Shown here piece after piece: positions 8,834 through 17,646 of a stretch of 64,000 nucleotides of DNA (positions are counted from its first letter, which is position 1; every line of letters starts with the position of its first letter). The stretch lies in NCBI RefSeq assembly GCF_004011095.1, contig NZ_CP028129.1:620001-684000 (forward strand), read 5' to 3'. The position numbers were made by a program, and so were the translations under genes. Below the pieces are notes generated by a model. The model saw nothing but the letters and a program-made list of their open reading frames with translations. It ran no database searches and was not told the DNA's origin. This stretch comes from Rathayibacter rathayi (GTDB lineage Bacteria; Actinomycetota; Actinomycetes; Actinomycetales; Microbacteriaceae).

Positions 8834-8899
8834 TCGGCGAAGAGGCGCCGATCGACGACAGCCCTGGAGCGAGGACCACCTCATCCGGGGCTGTCGTCG
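8832..8899 (+). terminator. Two tandem hairpins between glpD and glpF (attenuator or partial terminator)
   Basis: Hairpin 1 pairs GATCGGCG (8832-8839) with CGCCGATC (8846-8853), right at the glpD stop. Hairpin 2 pairs CGACGACAGCCC (8853-8864) perfectly with its complement at 8888-8899. No U-tract follows. They probably reduce read-through from glpD into glpF or protect the glpD mRNA end. Confidence 0.6.
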
Positions 8900-9031
8900 C
8901 GACAACGCACAAACGTGCACGCGCTGTTCCTTGTCGGTGGGACAGGGCGCCGATAACTTCACAGACGTCGGGCATCGCAGCCCGCCGCGAACGCCTGCGC
9001 GCGTTCGTCTTACCCAAAGGAAAAGGTCAAC

Positions 9032-9790
9032 GTGGACAATCTCGGAGTGGTGTTCCTCGCCGAAGTCGTGGGAACGGCGATGCTCGTGCTCCTCGGCTGC
9101 GGTGTCGTCGCCAATGTCGCGCTCGTGAAGAGCAAGGGTCTGAACGGCGGAACGCTCATGGTCAACATCGGCTGGGGCTTCGCGGTCTTCGCCGGTGTGA
9201 TCGTCTCGTATAACTCGGGGGCGCACCTCAACCCCGCGGTCACCCTGGGCCTGGCCGCCAGCGGAGCGACCGAATTCGGCTCGGGCGTCCCGGTGAACAT
9301 CGCCTCGATCCTGGTCTACATCCTCGCCCAGATGATCGGTGCGATCCTCGGCGCCGTCTTCTGCTGGCTCGCCTACAAGCAGCACTTCGACGAGGAGCCG
9401 GACGCGGCCAACAAGCTCGGCGTCTTCTCGACCGGCCCAGCCATCCGCTCCTACGGCTGGAACTTCGTCACCGAGGTCATCGGCACCTTCGTCCTCGTCT
9501 TCGTCGTCATCGGCTTCGGCGGCGGACGTCAGGGCGATGGCGGCCTGGCCGCACTCGGCGCTCTCCCCGTCGCCATCCTGGTGATCGCGATCGGTGCCTC
9601 CCTCGGTGGCCCGACCGGTTACGCGATCAACCCCGCCCGTGACCTCGGCCCCCGCATCGCGCACGCGCTGCTGCCGATCAAGGGCAAGGGCTCGAGCGAC
9701 TGGAGCTACGCCTGGGTGCCCGTGGCCGGCCCAATTGTGGGCGGTGTGCTCGCGGGCCTCGCCTCGCTCGCGCTGCTCCCGGTCCTCTGA
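9032..9790 (+). CDS. glpF: Glycerol uptake facilitator (MIP/aquaglyceroporin)
   Basis: A 252-residue inner-membrane channel of the major intrinsic protein family with six hydrophobic segments. Both pore motifs are present: GAHLNPAVTLG (NPA about 67-69) and AINPARDLGPR; the Asp after the second NPAR is the usual mark of glycerol-conducting members. The GTG at 9032 follows an AAAGGAAAAGG binding site. It lies between glpD and glpK, so it supplies glycerol for phosphorylation by GlpK. The 198-bp leader carries the two hairpins noted above and may hold a second promoter. Confidence 0.93.
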   Translation: MDNLGVVFLAEVVGTAMLVLLGCGVVANVALVKSKGLNGGTLMVNIGWGFAVFAGVIVSYNSGAHLNPAVTLGLAASGATEFGSGVPVNIASILVYILAQMIGAILGAVFCWLAYKQHFDEEPDAANKLGVFSTGPAIRSYGWNFVTEVIGTFVLVFVVIGFGGGRQGDGGLAALGALPVAILVIAIGASLGGPTGYAINPARDLGPRIAHALLPIKGKGSSDWSYAWVPVAGPIVGGVLAGLASLALLPVL

Positions 9791-9835
9791 GCTGCCGCAC
9801 TTCCTGTCACCCCGTTTACGAAGGAGTAATCATTC

Positions 9836-11350
9836 ATGGCTGACTACGTCATCGCTATCGACCAGGGGACCACGTCGTCCCGCGCGATCATCTTCGATAA
9901 GAAGGGATCGATCGTCTCTACCGGCCAGAAGGAGCACGAGCAGATCTTCCCGCGCGCCGGCTGGGTCGAGCACGACCCGATCGAGATCTGGAACAACGTC
10001 CGCGAGGTGATCGGCCAGGCCCTCTCCCGCGCCGACCTGACCCGTCACGACATCGCCTCGGTCGGCATCACCAACCAGCGCGAGACCGCGGTCGTCTGGG
10101 ACAGGACCACCGGCAAGCCCGTCTACAACGCCATCGTCTGGCAGGACACGCGCACCCAGTCGATCGTCGACCGCCTCGCGGGAGACGAGGGCGCCGACCG
10201 CTTCAAGTCGATCGTGGGCCTTCCGCTCGCGACCTACTTCTCCGGCACCAAGATCGTCTGGATCCTCGAGAACGTCGAGGGCGCGCGCGAGAAGGCGGAG
10301 GCGGGCGACCTGCTCTTCGGCACCACCGACACCTGGGTCCTCTGGAATCTGACCGGTGGCATCGACGGCGGCGTCCACAAGACCGACGTCACCAACGCCT
10401 CCCGCACGCTGTTCCTCGACCTCGAGACCCTCGAGTGGCGCGATGACATCCTCGAGGCCTTCGGGGTCCCGAGGTCGATGCTCCCGGAGGTCTGCTCCTC
10501 CTCCGAGGTCTACGGCCACGTCGAGTCCTCCTCGCTGCTGCGCGAGGTGCCGATCGCGGGCATCCTGGGCGACCAGCAGGCCGCGACCTTCGGCCAGGCG
10601 GCGTTCGATCCGGGCGAGGCCAAGAACACCTACGGCACCGGCAACTTCTTGATCTTCAACACGGGTACCGAGATCGTGCACTCGAAGAACGGGCTGCTGA
10701 CCACCATCGGCTACAAGCTGGGCGACGGCGAGGTCCACTACGCGCTCGAGGGCTCGATCGCGGTCTCCGGCTCGCTGATCCAGTGGCTGCGCGACAACCT
10801 GGGACTCATCGGCTCGGCCCCCGAGGTCGAAGCGCTGGCCGCCACGGTCCAGGACAACGGAGGCGCCTACTTCGTCCCCGCGTTCTCGGGTCTGTTCGCC
10901 CCCTACTGGCGCTCGGACGCGCGCGGAGCCCTCGTCGGCCTCACCCGCTACGTCAACAAGGGCCACATCGCCCGCGCCGCGCTCGAGGCGACCGCCTTCC
11001 AGACCCGCGAGGTCCTCGACGCCGTCAACGCCGACTCCGGCGTCCCACTGCAGGAACTCAAGGTCGACGGCGGGATGATCGCCAACACCCTGCTCATGCA
11101 GTTCCAGGCCGACATCCTCGGCGTCCCGGTCGTTCGACCGGTCGTCGCCGAGACCACCGCGCTCGGAGCGGCCTACGCGGCCGGTCTCGCGGTCGGATTC
11201 TGGGCGAACCTCGACGACCTGCGCCAGAACTGGCAGGAGGACTCGCGGTGGACTCCCCAGATGGACCAGGACGAGGCCGCCCGCCAGTACCGCCTCTGGA
11301 AGAAGGCCGTCACCAAGACCTTCGATTGGGTGGACGAGGACGTGCAGTAG
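9836..11350 (+). CDS. glpK: Glycerol kinase
   Basis: Phosphorylates glycerol with ATP, trapping it as glycerol-3-phosphate for GlpD. The 504-residue length is standard for the FGGY family. Seen: [15 protein letters not shown] at the start, WNLTGG, the [10 protein letters not shown] and [11 protein letters not shown]-site motifs, and [14 protein letters not shown] near the end. It begins 45 bp after glpF with an AAGGAG site and is closed by a strong hairpin at 11364-11404. Confidence 0.97.
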   Translation: MADYVIAIDQGTTSSRAIIFDKKGSIVSTGQKEHEQIFPRAGWVEHDPIEIWNNVREVIGQALSRADLTRHDIASVGITNQRETAVVWDRTTGKPVYNAIVWQDTRTQSIVDRLAGDEGADRFKSIVGLPLATYFSGTKIVWILENVEGAREKAEAGDLLFGTTDTWVLWNLTGGIDGGVHKTDVTNASRTLFLDLETLEWRDDILEAFGVPRSMLPEVCSSSEVYGHVESSSLLREVPIAGILGDQQAATFGQAAFDPGEAKNTYGTGNFLIFNTGTEIVHSKNGLLTTIGYKLGDGEVHYALEGSIAVSGSLIQWLRDNLGLIGSAPEVEALAATVQDNGGAYFVPAFSGLFAPYWRSDARGALVGLTRYVNKGHIARAALEATAFQTREVLDAVNADSGVPLQELKVDGGMIANTLLMQFQADILGVPVVRPVVAETTALGAAYAAGLAVGFWANLDDLRQNWQEDSRWTPQMDQDEAARQYRLWKKAVTKTFDWVDEDVQ

Positions 11351-11363
11351 CACTCGCGACCCG

Positions 11364-11404
11364 CTTGAGGGCCCGCCTACCGGAAAGGTACGCGGGCCCT
11401 CAAG
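11364..11404 (+). terminator. Terminator of the glp cluster
   Basis: A perfect 13-bp stem (CTTGAGGGCCCGC at 11364-11376, complement at 11392-11404) with a 15-nt loop, 13 bp after the glpK stop. No U-tract, which is common in actinobacteria. The rest of the gap to 11565 holds a GGATCTCGAC-type repeat fragment (11413-11442) and nothing else I recognise. Confidence 0.75.
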
Positions 11405-11412
11405 CGTACGAG

Positions 11413-11442
11413 GGATCTCGACGGCCGCTGCGCGAGCAACTC
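11413..11442 (+). repeat. GGATCTCGAC-type short repeat, copy A
   Basis: GGATCTCGACGGCCG followed by a CTGCG-GAGC-AACT pattern. The reverse complement of 44345-44382 has the same order (GGATCTCGACACGCCC, CTGCGAGGGCTACT). Such gene-end repeats are widespread in Microbacteriaceae genomes as far as I know; here only two divergent copies are seen. Confidence 0.4.
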
Positions 11443-11565
11443 GTTGGGCTGAGGCGGTCGAGCGATGTCAGATATCGCTGGTCGAGTGTCGCGTAGCAAG
11501 GCACGCCTCCTGCAGAGCGATCCTGACAGGTCCGCTGCTCGATCAGCGAACATCCGCCGCGGCCG

Positions 11566-12330
11566 TCAGGCTGACGGCCCGAGGCCGGCCTGCAGCCGCA
11601 ATCCGTCGAGCAGCAGGTCGAGCCCGGAGCGGAACACGTCGAGGTCGTCGTGCGTCGCTATCTCGTCCGCGACCTGGTGCGCGAAGGGGAACGCCTCGGG
11701 GTCGAGCGCGCGCCAGCGGTCGGCGAACTGCGCCAGGAACTCTAGCCGGCCGAGTCCGCTCTCGAGGAACTCCTTGGGCGGCGGCTGCGCGAGGTCGATC
11801 GCGACGCCCACGACGTAGCTCACGATCGACGACGCCGCGTGGAAGCGCTGCCGGGGCGTCAGGTTCAGCCGCATCAGCTGCTGGCCGATCCGCTCGTGCA
11901 TTGCCATCGAATTGGGCTGCAGCCCGTTGTTGCGGAGCATGAACTGGCCGAACCACGGCCTGCGGACGAACTCGTCGAAGAGCGCGAGGGCCAGGCCGCG
12001 CAGATTCGCCACGGGGTCGGGTCCGTGGGTGAGCGGCTCGCTGTCCTCGAGGACCCGGCCCATCACTTCCTCGGTCGCCAGGTCGAGCAGCTCGTCGCGG
12101 CTCGCGACGTACCAGTAGATGCTCGCCACTCCCCCGCCGAGCCGCGCCGCCAGCGCCCGGAAGGTCAGCGCCGGCTCCCCCGATTCGTCGAGGATCGCGA
12201 TCGCCTCGGCGAGCACCGTGTCGAGCGAGTGCGACGCTCGCTGGCGACCCCGCGCACGGGCGGGCGCCGCACCGGTGCGCGCGGTCTTCTCGGAGTGATC
12301 TGCGGGCATGTGTTGCATGTTATCGAACAT
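11566..12330 (-). CDS. TetR-family transcriptional repressor
   Basis: About 254 residues. A basic tail is followed by a TetR helix-turn-helix (LTFRALAARLGGGVASIYWYV, around residues 56-75) and a C-terminal ligand-binding domain of the TetR_C type. It is divergent from an EmrB-type drug exporter, the usual repressor/exporter pair. The start is uncertain: ATGs at 12330, 12318 and 12309 are in frame and none has a clear ribosome binding site, so a leaderless start is likely. The first codons overlap repeated TATCGAAC boxes that probably form the operator. Confidence 0.9.
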   Translation of the reverse strand: MFDNMQHMPADHSEKTARTGAAPARARGRQRASHSLDTVLAEAIAILDESGEPALTFRALAARLGGGVASIYWYVASRDELLDLATEEVMGRVLEDSEPLTHGPDPVANLRGLALALFDEFVRRPWFGQFMLRNNGLQPNSMAMHERIGQQLMRLNLTPRQRFHAASSIVSYVVGVAIDLAQPPPKEFLESGLGRLEFLAQFADRWRALDPEAFPFAHQVADEIATHDDLDVFRSGLDLLLDGLRLQAGLGPSA

Positions 12331-12376
12331 GGTTCTATGGTATCGAACGTCGTCCGATACTCGTACGGCGTTCTAT
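12320..12376. promoter_or_regulatory. Candidate TetR operator between repressor and exporter
   Basis: TATCGAAC occurs at 12321-12328 and again at 12341-12348, exactly 20 bp apart. GTATCG at 12340-12345 pairs with CGATAC at 12355-12360, and GTTCTAT occurs twice nearby. Such clustered half-sites in a 59-bp divergent region fit a TetR operator overlapping both promoters. Confidence 0.5.
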
Positions 12377-12389
12377 TGAAAGGTCCGTC

Positions 12390-12490
12390 ATGAGCACGCT
12401 CATCGTCACGCCCACCAAGCCCCCGCCTACACCTCGCTGCGCGCCGCGGCGCTCCCTCTGGCCGCGCTCTGCCTGGCTTTCTTCGTCGAG
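12390..12490 (+). other. Displaced N-terminus of the MFS exporter (frameshift)
   Basis: The ATG at 12390 has a good GAAAGG site and begins MSTLIVTPTKP, but its frame then runs out at 12575. After the C-run at 12420-12424 the exporter frame continues as YTSLRAAALPLAALCLAFFV and then MVDNTLL. Adding one C to the run joins the two pieces as TKPPAYTSL and restores transmembrane helix 1. Confidence 0.75.
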
Positions 12491-13870
12491 ATGGTCGACA
12501 ACACGCTGCTTTCCATCGCCCTGCCCACGATCGGCCGGTCGCTCGATAGCGGCACGGCCGGGCTGCAGTGGGTGACGGGCGCCTACTCCCTCACCTTCGG
12601 CGGCCTGCTGTTGATCGCCGGCTCGGCCGCCGACCGGTTCGGTCGCCGCCGGGTGCTGCTGAGCGGCCTCGCGGCCTTCGGCCTGATCAGCCTCGCCGTC
12701 CTCCTCGTCACCGACATCGGCCAGCTCATCGCCCTGCGGGCGCTGCTCGGCGGCGCCGCAGCCATGGCCCCGGTCACGATGTCGCTGATCTTCCGCCTCT
12801 TCGACGACGCGAAGCTGCGCATGCGCTCGATCACGATCGTGATGATCGTCGGCATGTCCGGGTTCGTCCTGGGCCCGATCCTGGGCGGCTCGGTCCTCAG
12901 CCACCTCAGCTGGCAGTGGCTCCTGATCGTCAACGCGCCGATCGCCCTCCTCGCCTGGATCGGCGTCCGTGTCGGCGTGCAGGCCGACCGACGCGCGGAT
13001 CTCACCTCCGAGCGGCTCGACCTCCCCGGCGCCGCCCTGACCGTCGCGGCCATCGGGCTCGGCTGCTACACCCTCACCAGCGGCGTGCAGGACGGCTGGC
13101 TCTCGCTCGCCACCCTCGCCTGCGCCCTCAGCACGGTCGCCGCGATCGTCGGCTTCATCATTCGGGAGCGGCGCGCGGCCTCGCCGATGATCGACCTCGC
13201 GCTCTTCCGCACCGGACCCGTCCGAGGCGCGGCGCTCACGCAGCTCGCGGCCTCGATCGCCTTCGCCAGCGTCCTGTTCGGCCTGATCCTGCACTTCCAG
13301 TACGCGTACGGCTGGAGCCCGATGCAGGCCGGCATCGCGAACCTGCCGATCATCGTCACCATGATCGCCGCGACGCCGATCGCCGAGCGGCTCGCCTCCC
13401 GCCTCGGCCACCGCCTCGCCTGCCTCGTCGGCACGGGCCTGCTCGTCGGCTCGCTTCTCGGCATGGCCTGGGCGGTGAACCACGGCTACCTCGCGATCGC
13501 CGCGATGATGGTCCTCCTGACGATCGGCCTGCGGACGATCATGACCATCTGCGCGGTCGCCCTCATCGAGGCGATGGACGAGAACCGCACCTCGATCGGC
13601 GCCGCCCTCAACGACACCTCCCAGGAGGTCGGCACCAGCATCGGCACGGCCGTCGTCGGCACCCTCATCGCCGCGCTGGTCACGAAGACGCTCCCGTCGG
13701 GCGCCTGGAACTCCGACCTCGTCCAGACCTTCTTCGCCGGCGAGCGGATCGTCTACCTGGCCGTCGCCGTTCTCGTCGGCCTGATCGCGACGATCGGCTC
13801 ACTCTCCCTCACCGACTCGCGAGTCACGGAGGAGCCCGCGCCGTCCGAGGCCCCCCGCACCGCACAATGA
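12491..13870 (+). CDS. MFS drug exporter, EmrB/QacA (DHA2, 14-helix) family
   Basis: The intact frame gives 459 residues with about 13 hydrophobic helices; the first helix lies upstream in another frame (see 12390-12490). Seen: the MVDNTLLSIALPTIG motif of DHA2 exporters, the loop signature RFGRRRVLL, and the motif GFVLGPILGG at the fifth helix. It probably exports a toxic lipophilic compound by proton antiport, under the divergent TetR repressor. Internal starts at 12491 have no ribosome binding site, so the true gene almost certainly starts at 12390 and is frameshifted in this sequence. Substrate unknown. Confidence 0.88.
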   Translation: MVDNTLLSIALPTIGRSLDSGTAGLQWVTGAYSLTFGGLLLIAGSAADRFGRRRVLLSGLAAFGLISLAVLLVTDIGQLIALRALLGGAAAMAPVTMSLIFRLFDDAKLRMRSITIVMIVGMSGFVLGPILGGSVLSHLSWQWLLIVNAPIALLAWIGVRVGVQADRRADLTSERLDLPGAALTVAAIGLGCYTLTSGVQDGWLSLATLACALSTVAAIVGFIIRERRAASPMIDLALFRTGPVRGAALTQLAASIAFASVLFGLILHFQYAYGWSPMQAGIANLPIIVTMIAATPIAERLASRLGHRLACLVGTGLLVGSLLGMAWAVNHGYLAIAAMMVLLTIGLRTIMTICAVALIEAMDENRTSIGAALNDTSQEVGTSIGTAVVGTLIAALVTKTLPSGAWNSDLVQTFFAGERIVYLAVAVLVGLIATIGSLSLTDSRVTEEPAPSEAPRTAQ

Positions 13871-13948
13871 CCCCGGCGGGTGTCGGCGGTCTCGATCCGC
13901 GCTGGCGTTGCTGCCCGCCGGGGAGGTGTTGTCCTGACCGCTCCATCC

Positions 13949-14028
13949 GGTTCTCTACCGGCCTTACCGCGTCTCTACCGGCCTTACCGCGTCTCTACCG
14001 GCCTTACCGGTTCTCTACCGGCCTTACC
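13949..14028 (+). repeat. Four tandem copies of a 20-bp repeat
   Basis: Units at 13949-13968, 13969-13988, 13989-14008 and 14009-14028 share TCTCTACCGGCCTTACC; the first and last begin GGT, the middle two GCG. The array is downstream of the MFS gene, in a 326-bp stretch (13871-14196) with no convincing gene. Spacer-free units rule out a CRISPR. Confidence 0.9.
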
Positions 14029-14196
14029 GCGCGTGCTCCGACACCGTCGGGTGATGCTGAACGGGAGGCGGAAGCGCTGTGTCCTTCGTAAGGAAAAACA
14101 GTAGGTTTCAGAGACACCTGGCCGCGGGCGCGCCCGACGGTGGGTACGGCCGCAAATGTGGGCGCTGATCTGTCTCACAAAGCCATCTCGCCGCAT

Positions 14197-14511
14197 TCAT
14201 CGGGCGCGCCGCCGCTGGAGGATCCACGCGCCGCCGATCGCGGAGAGCGCCCAGACGCCCAGGACGGCCAGCGCGAGCGGTGCCGGTAACAGGCGACTGA
14301 GCACCTGCACCCGCAGCTGACCGAACCGTGCCACGTCGCCGGGTTCCTCGAGAGCGTTGCGAGAGGGAACAATGGTTGCGCCTGAGACCGTCGCCGGAGC
14401 AGGTGCGTCGTCGCCATCGGAGTCGCGGATGGTCTGGACGAGCAGGACGTCGGACGGACCGAGATGGTGTTCCACTTCTTCTCGAAAGCGCTCGTCGGCG
14501 AGTCGTACCAC
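14197..14511 (-). CDS. Small protein with C-terminal membrane anchor, possibly a gene remnant
   Basis: About 104 residues from a GTG at 14511, with an in-frame stop only eleven codons further up. The first half is acidic and soluble (RLADERFREEVEHHLG, then VLLVQTIRDSDGDDAP). The end is one clear membrane helix, LLPAPLALAVLGVWALSAIG, followed by a basic RRRAR tail. No ribosome binding site is visible and the N-terminus looks cut, so it may be the tail of a decayed gene. I do not recognise a family. Confidence 0.4.
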   Translation of the reverse strand: MVRLADERFREEVEHHLGPSDVLLVQTIRDSDGDDAPAPATVSGATIVPSRNALEEPGDVARFGQLRVQVLSRLLPAPLALAVLGVWALSAIGGAWILQRRRAR

Positions 14512-14653
14512 TCGACGGATACCCGGTCGGACGTCGCCGCTTCATGAATCGCGACGGCGATCGTCCGCTTTGCCTGCGCGATCGTCGCGCTGATCGGCGT
14601 TCTTCGCGGCCGGTTGTCGAGGCGCGGCGAGGGCCGGGATCAGGCCGAACGGG

Positions 14654-15385
14654 TCAGGCCTCCGGCAGCTCCAGCTGAGCGTCGAGCTCGTCAAGCCCGC
14701 CGATGCGCCGGACGTCGAGCGCCAGCGCTTCCGGAGGCAGCGTCCGGCCGTGCTCGGGGCCGCCGACGCGGTCGAGCCACACACCGCGCAGTCCCGCAGT
14801 GGCCGCTCCGATCGCGTCGGTGCCGAGCCGGTCGCCGACATAGAGCGCGTCGGCCGGAGCGACGCCGAACCGCTCGCACGCGGCCGCGAAGATCCGCGCA
14901 TCCGGCTTGGCGACGCCGACGTCACCCGAGGCGATGACGTGCTCGATCCGATCGACGAGGCCCGTTCCCTCGATCTTGCCCAGCTGGAAGTCGAGCACGC
15001 CGTTGGTGATGATGCCGATGCGGATCTCGGCGGCGTTGAGCCGGTCGAGGACGGGCAGCGCGTCGTCGTGCAGGGTCCACGCCGCGACGTAGTGCGCCAG
15101 GTACCCGCGGAACCACGAGCTCGCCTCCTCCGGCGTCAGCGCGACTCCGACCGCCGCCGCGAAGGCCGTGGCGCGGGCACGGCGCTGGCCCTCGTAGTCG
15201 AGCTTGCCGGCGAGGTAGCGGTGGTAGTGCTCCTCCTCGAGCAGGTGCCAGCGGTGCTGCACATCGAGCGGATCCGCGTCATACGCCGCCCCGAGCGAGG
15301 CGGCGTACGCGACGATGCCCTCCCGGACGGCGCTGGCGTGGGCGAAAAGCGTGTCGTCGAGGTCGAAGAGCGCGAGCCGCAGCAC
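14654..15385 (-). CDS. HAD-superfamily hydrolase
   Basis: About 243 residues. All four HAD motifs are present: LALFDLDDTLF (nucleophile Asp), IITNG (motif II), Lys in GVAKPDARIF (motif III) and YVGDRLGTDAIGA (motif IV), with a helical cap between I and II. It resembles the YjjG/phosphoglycolate-phosphatase-like group; the substrate cannot be told. The GTG at 15385 lies eight bases after the trpS stop and is preferred to the longer frame at 15478, which overlaps trpS. Probably co-transcribed with trpS. Confidence 0.9.
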   Translation of the reverse strand: MLRLALFDLDDTLFAHASAVREGIVAYAASLGAAYDADPLDVQHRWHLLEEEHYHRYLAGKLDYEGQRRARATAFAAAVGVALTPEEASSWFRGYLAHYVAAWTLHDDALPVLDRLNAAEIRIGIITNGVLDFQLGKIEGTGLVDRIEHVIASGDVGVAKPDARIFAAACERFGVAPADALYVGDRLGTDAIGAATAGLRGVWLDRVGGPEHGRTLPPEALALDVRRIGGLDELDAQLELPEA

Positions 15386-15392
15386 GGCCGGC

Positions 15393-16481
<1,089 letters not shown>

Positions 16482-17318
16482 TCAGAGCGCGTAGTCGACG
16501 ACCACGGGGGAGTGGTCGGACCAGCGGGTGTCGTACGCGTCGGCGCGGTCGACCTCGTAGCTGCGGGCGAGGGCGGCCAGCGCGGGGGTCGCGAGCTGGT
16601 AGTCCAGGCGCCAGCCGGTGTCGGTGTCGAACGCCTTACCGCGCTGCGACCACCAGGTGTACGGCCCGGGCACCTCGCCCGCGAACCGGCGGCCGAGGTC
16701 GATCCAACCCAGGCCGGCGCCCGCGTTGTAGTCGGGGTCGCCCTCCGCGCCGACGAAGCGGTCGAAGTAGGCCCGTTCCTCCGGGAGGAAGCCGGCCTTC
16801 TTGACGTTGCCTTTCCAGTTTTTGATGTCGAGCGTGCGGTGCCCGACGTTGAGGTCGCCCAGCACCACGGCGAGCTCGCTGTGCGCCTGGAGCTCGGGGA
16901 GGCGCGCCTGCATCGCGTCGAGGAAGCGGTACTTCTCGACCTGCTTGGGGGTGCCCACTTCGCCGGAGTGGACGTAGGTGGAGACGACCGTGATGGAGCG
17001 GTCGCCGACCTCGTAGTCAGCCTCGAGCCAACGCCCGGCCGAGTCGAAGTCGTCGGCGCCGAATGAGACCCGGTGAATGGTGGCGCGCTTGCGCGAGGCG
17101 AGAGCGACTCCCGCCCGGCCCTTGGCGGTCGCCTCGTCGTGCAGGACGTCCCACTCGTCGCCGAGCAGCCCGGTGAGGTCATCGGTGGAGGCACGGACCT
17201 CTTGCAGGGCCAGGATGTCGACGTCGCGGGCGGCCAGCCAATCGCCCATCCCCTTGCGGTACGCGGCGCGAACGCCATTCACGTTGACAGAGACGATGCG
17301 GAGGGTGCTGGTTGTCAC
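16482..17318 (-). CDS. xthA: Exodeoxyribonuclease III
   Basis: A 278-residue AP endonuclease/3'-5' exonuclease of base excision repair, exonuclease-endonuclease-phosphatase fold. Seen: RIVSVNVNGVRAA (metal Asn), LALQEVRAS (metal Glu), the VVLGDLNVGHRTLDIKNWKG active-site motif, and the closing SDHSPVVVDY with catalytic Asp-His. The start ATG at 17318 is followed directly by the first strand. Likely shares a transcript with trpS. Confidence 0.95.
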   Translation of the reverse strand: MTTSTLRIVSVNVNGVRAAYRKGMGDWLAARDVDILALQEVRASTDDLTGLLGDEWDVLHDEATAKGRAGVALASRKRATIHRVSFGADDFDSAGRWLEADYEVGDRSITVVSTYVHSGEVGTPKQVEKYRFLDAMQARLPELQAHSELAVVLGDLNVGHRTLDIKNWKGNVKKAGFLPEERAYFDRFVGAEGDPDYNAGAGLGWIDLGRRFAGEVPGPYTWWSQRGKAFDTDTGWRLDYQLATPALAALARSYEVDRADAYDTRWSDHSPVVVDYAL

Positions 17319-17473
17319 CAGAGCATTCTACGGAAGGGGTACCGACGGTGACGGCCCGGTGGCGCTGCCCGGGGGTGGCGTCTCTCCCGCGCCCCGTGCG
17401 ATGTGCAGGGGATGCGTGGGTCGGACGCCGTTCCGTCCGGCAAAATCGCCCACACTGCGCGGATCACCTGCTA

Positions 17474-17540
17474 ATCGCACGGACGCCTGCAGATGACACG
17501 GACGCCTGCACATCGCACGGGCACCTGCCCATCGCACGCG
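17474..17540 (+). repeat. 19-bp tandem repeat, about 3.5 copies
   Basis: Units at 17474-17492, 17493-17511 and 17512-17530 follow the pattern AT-(C/G)(G/A)CACGG(A/G)C(G/A)CCTGC, with a partial fourth unit to 17540. The array sits in the 328-bp gap between xthA and the fructose PTS gene (17319-17646), which has no convincing gene. No spacers, so it is not a CRISPR. Confidence 0.75.
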
Positions 17541-17646
17541 CCGGGAACGCGGAAGCCGGCGCCCGCCCCGCGTGCCGCCTCCCACGGAGAGGGGAGGGGC
17601 ACTGGGTGGCCGCCGGCGGGACCGCTCAGGACGCGGTCGGTGGGGA

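Noticed and set aside
7055..9664. Very long minus-strand open frame (869 codons) across glpD and glpF
   Set aside because: It is the antisense shadow of GC-rich coding DNA; glpD and glpF have full family motifs on the plus strand.
13949..14028. CRISPR-like short repeats
   Set aside because: The 20-bp units abut directly with no spacers.
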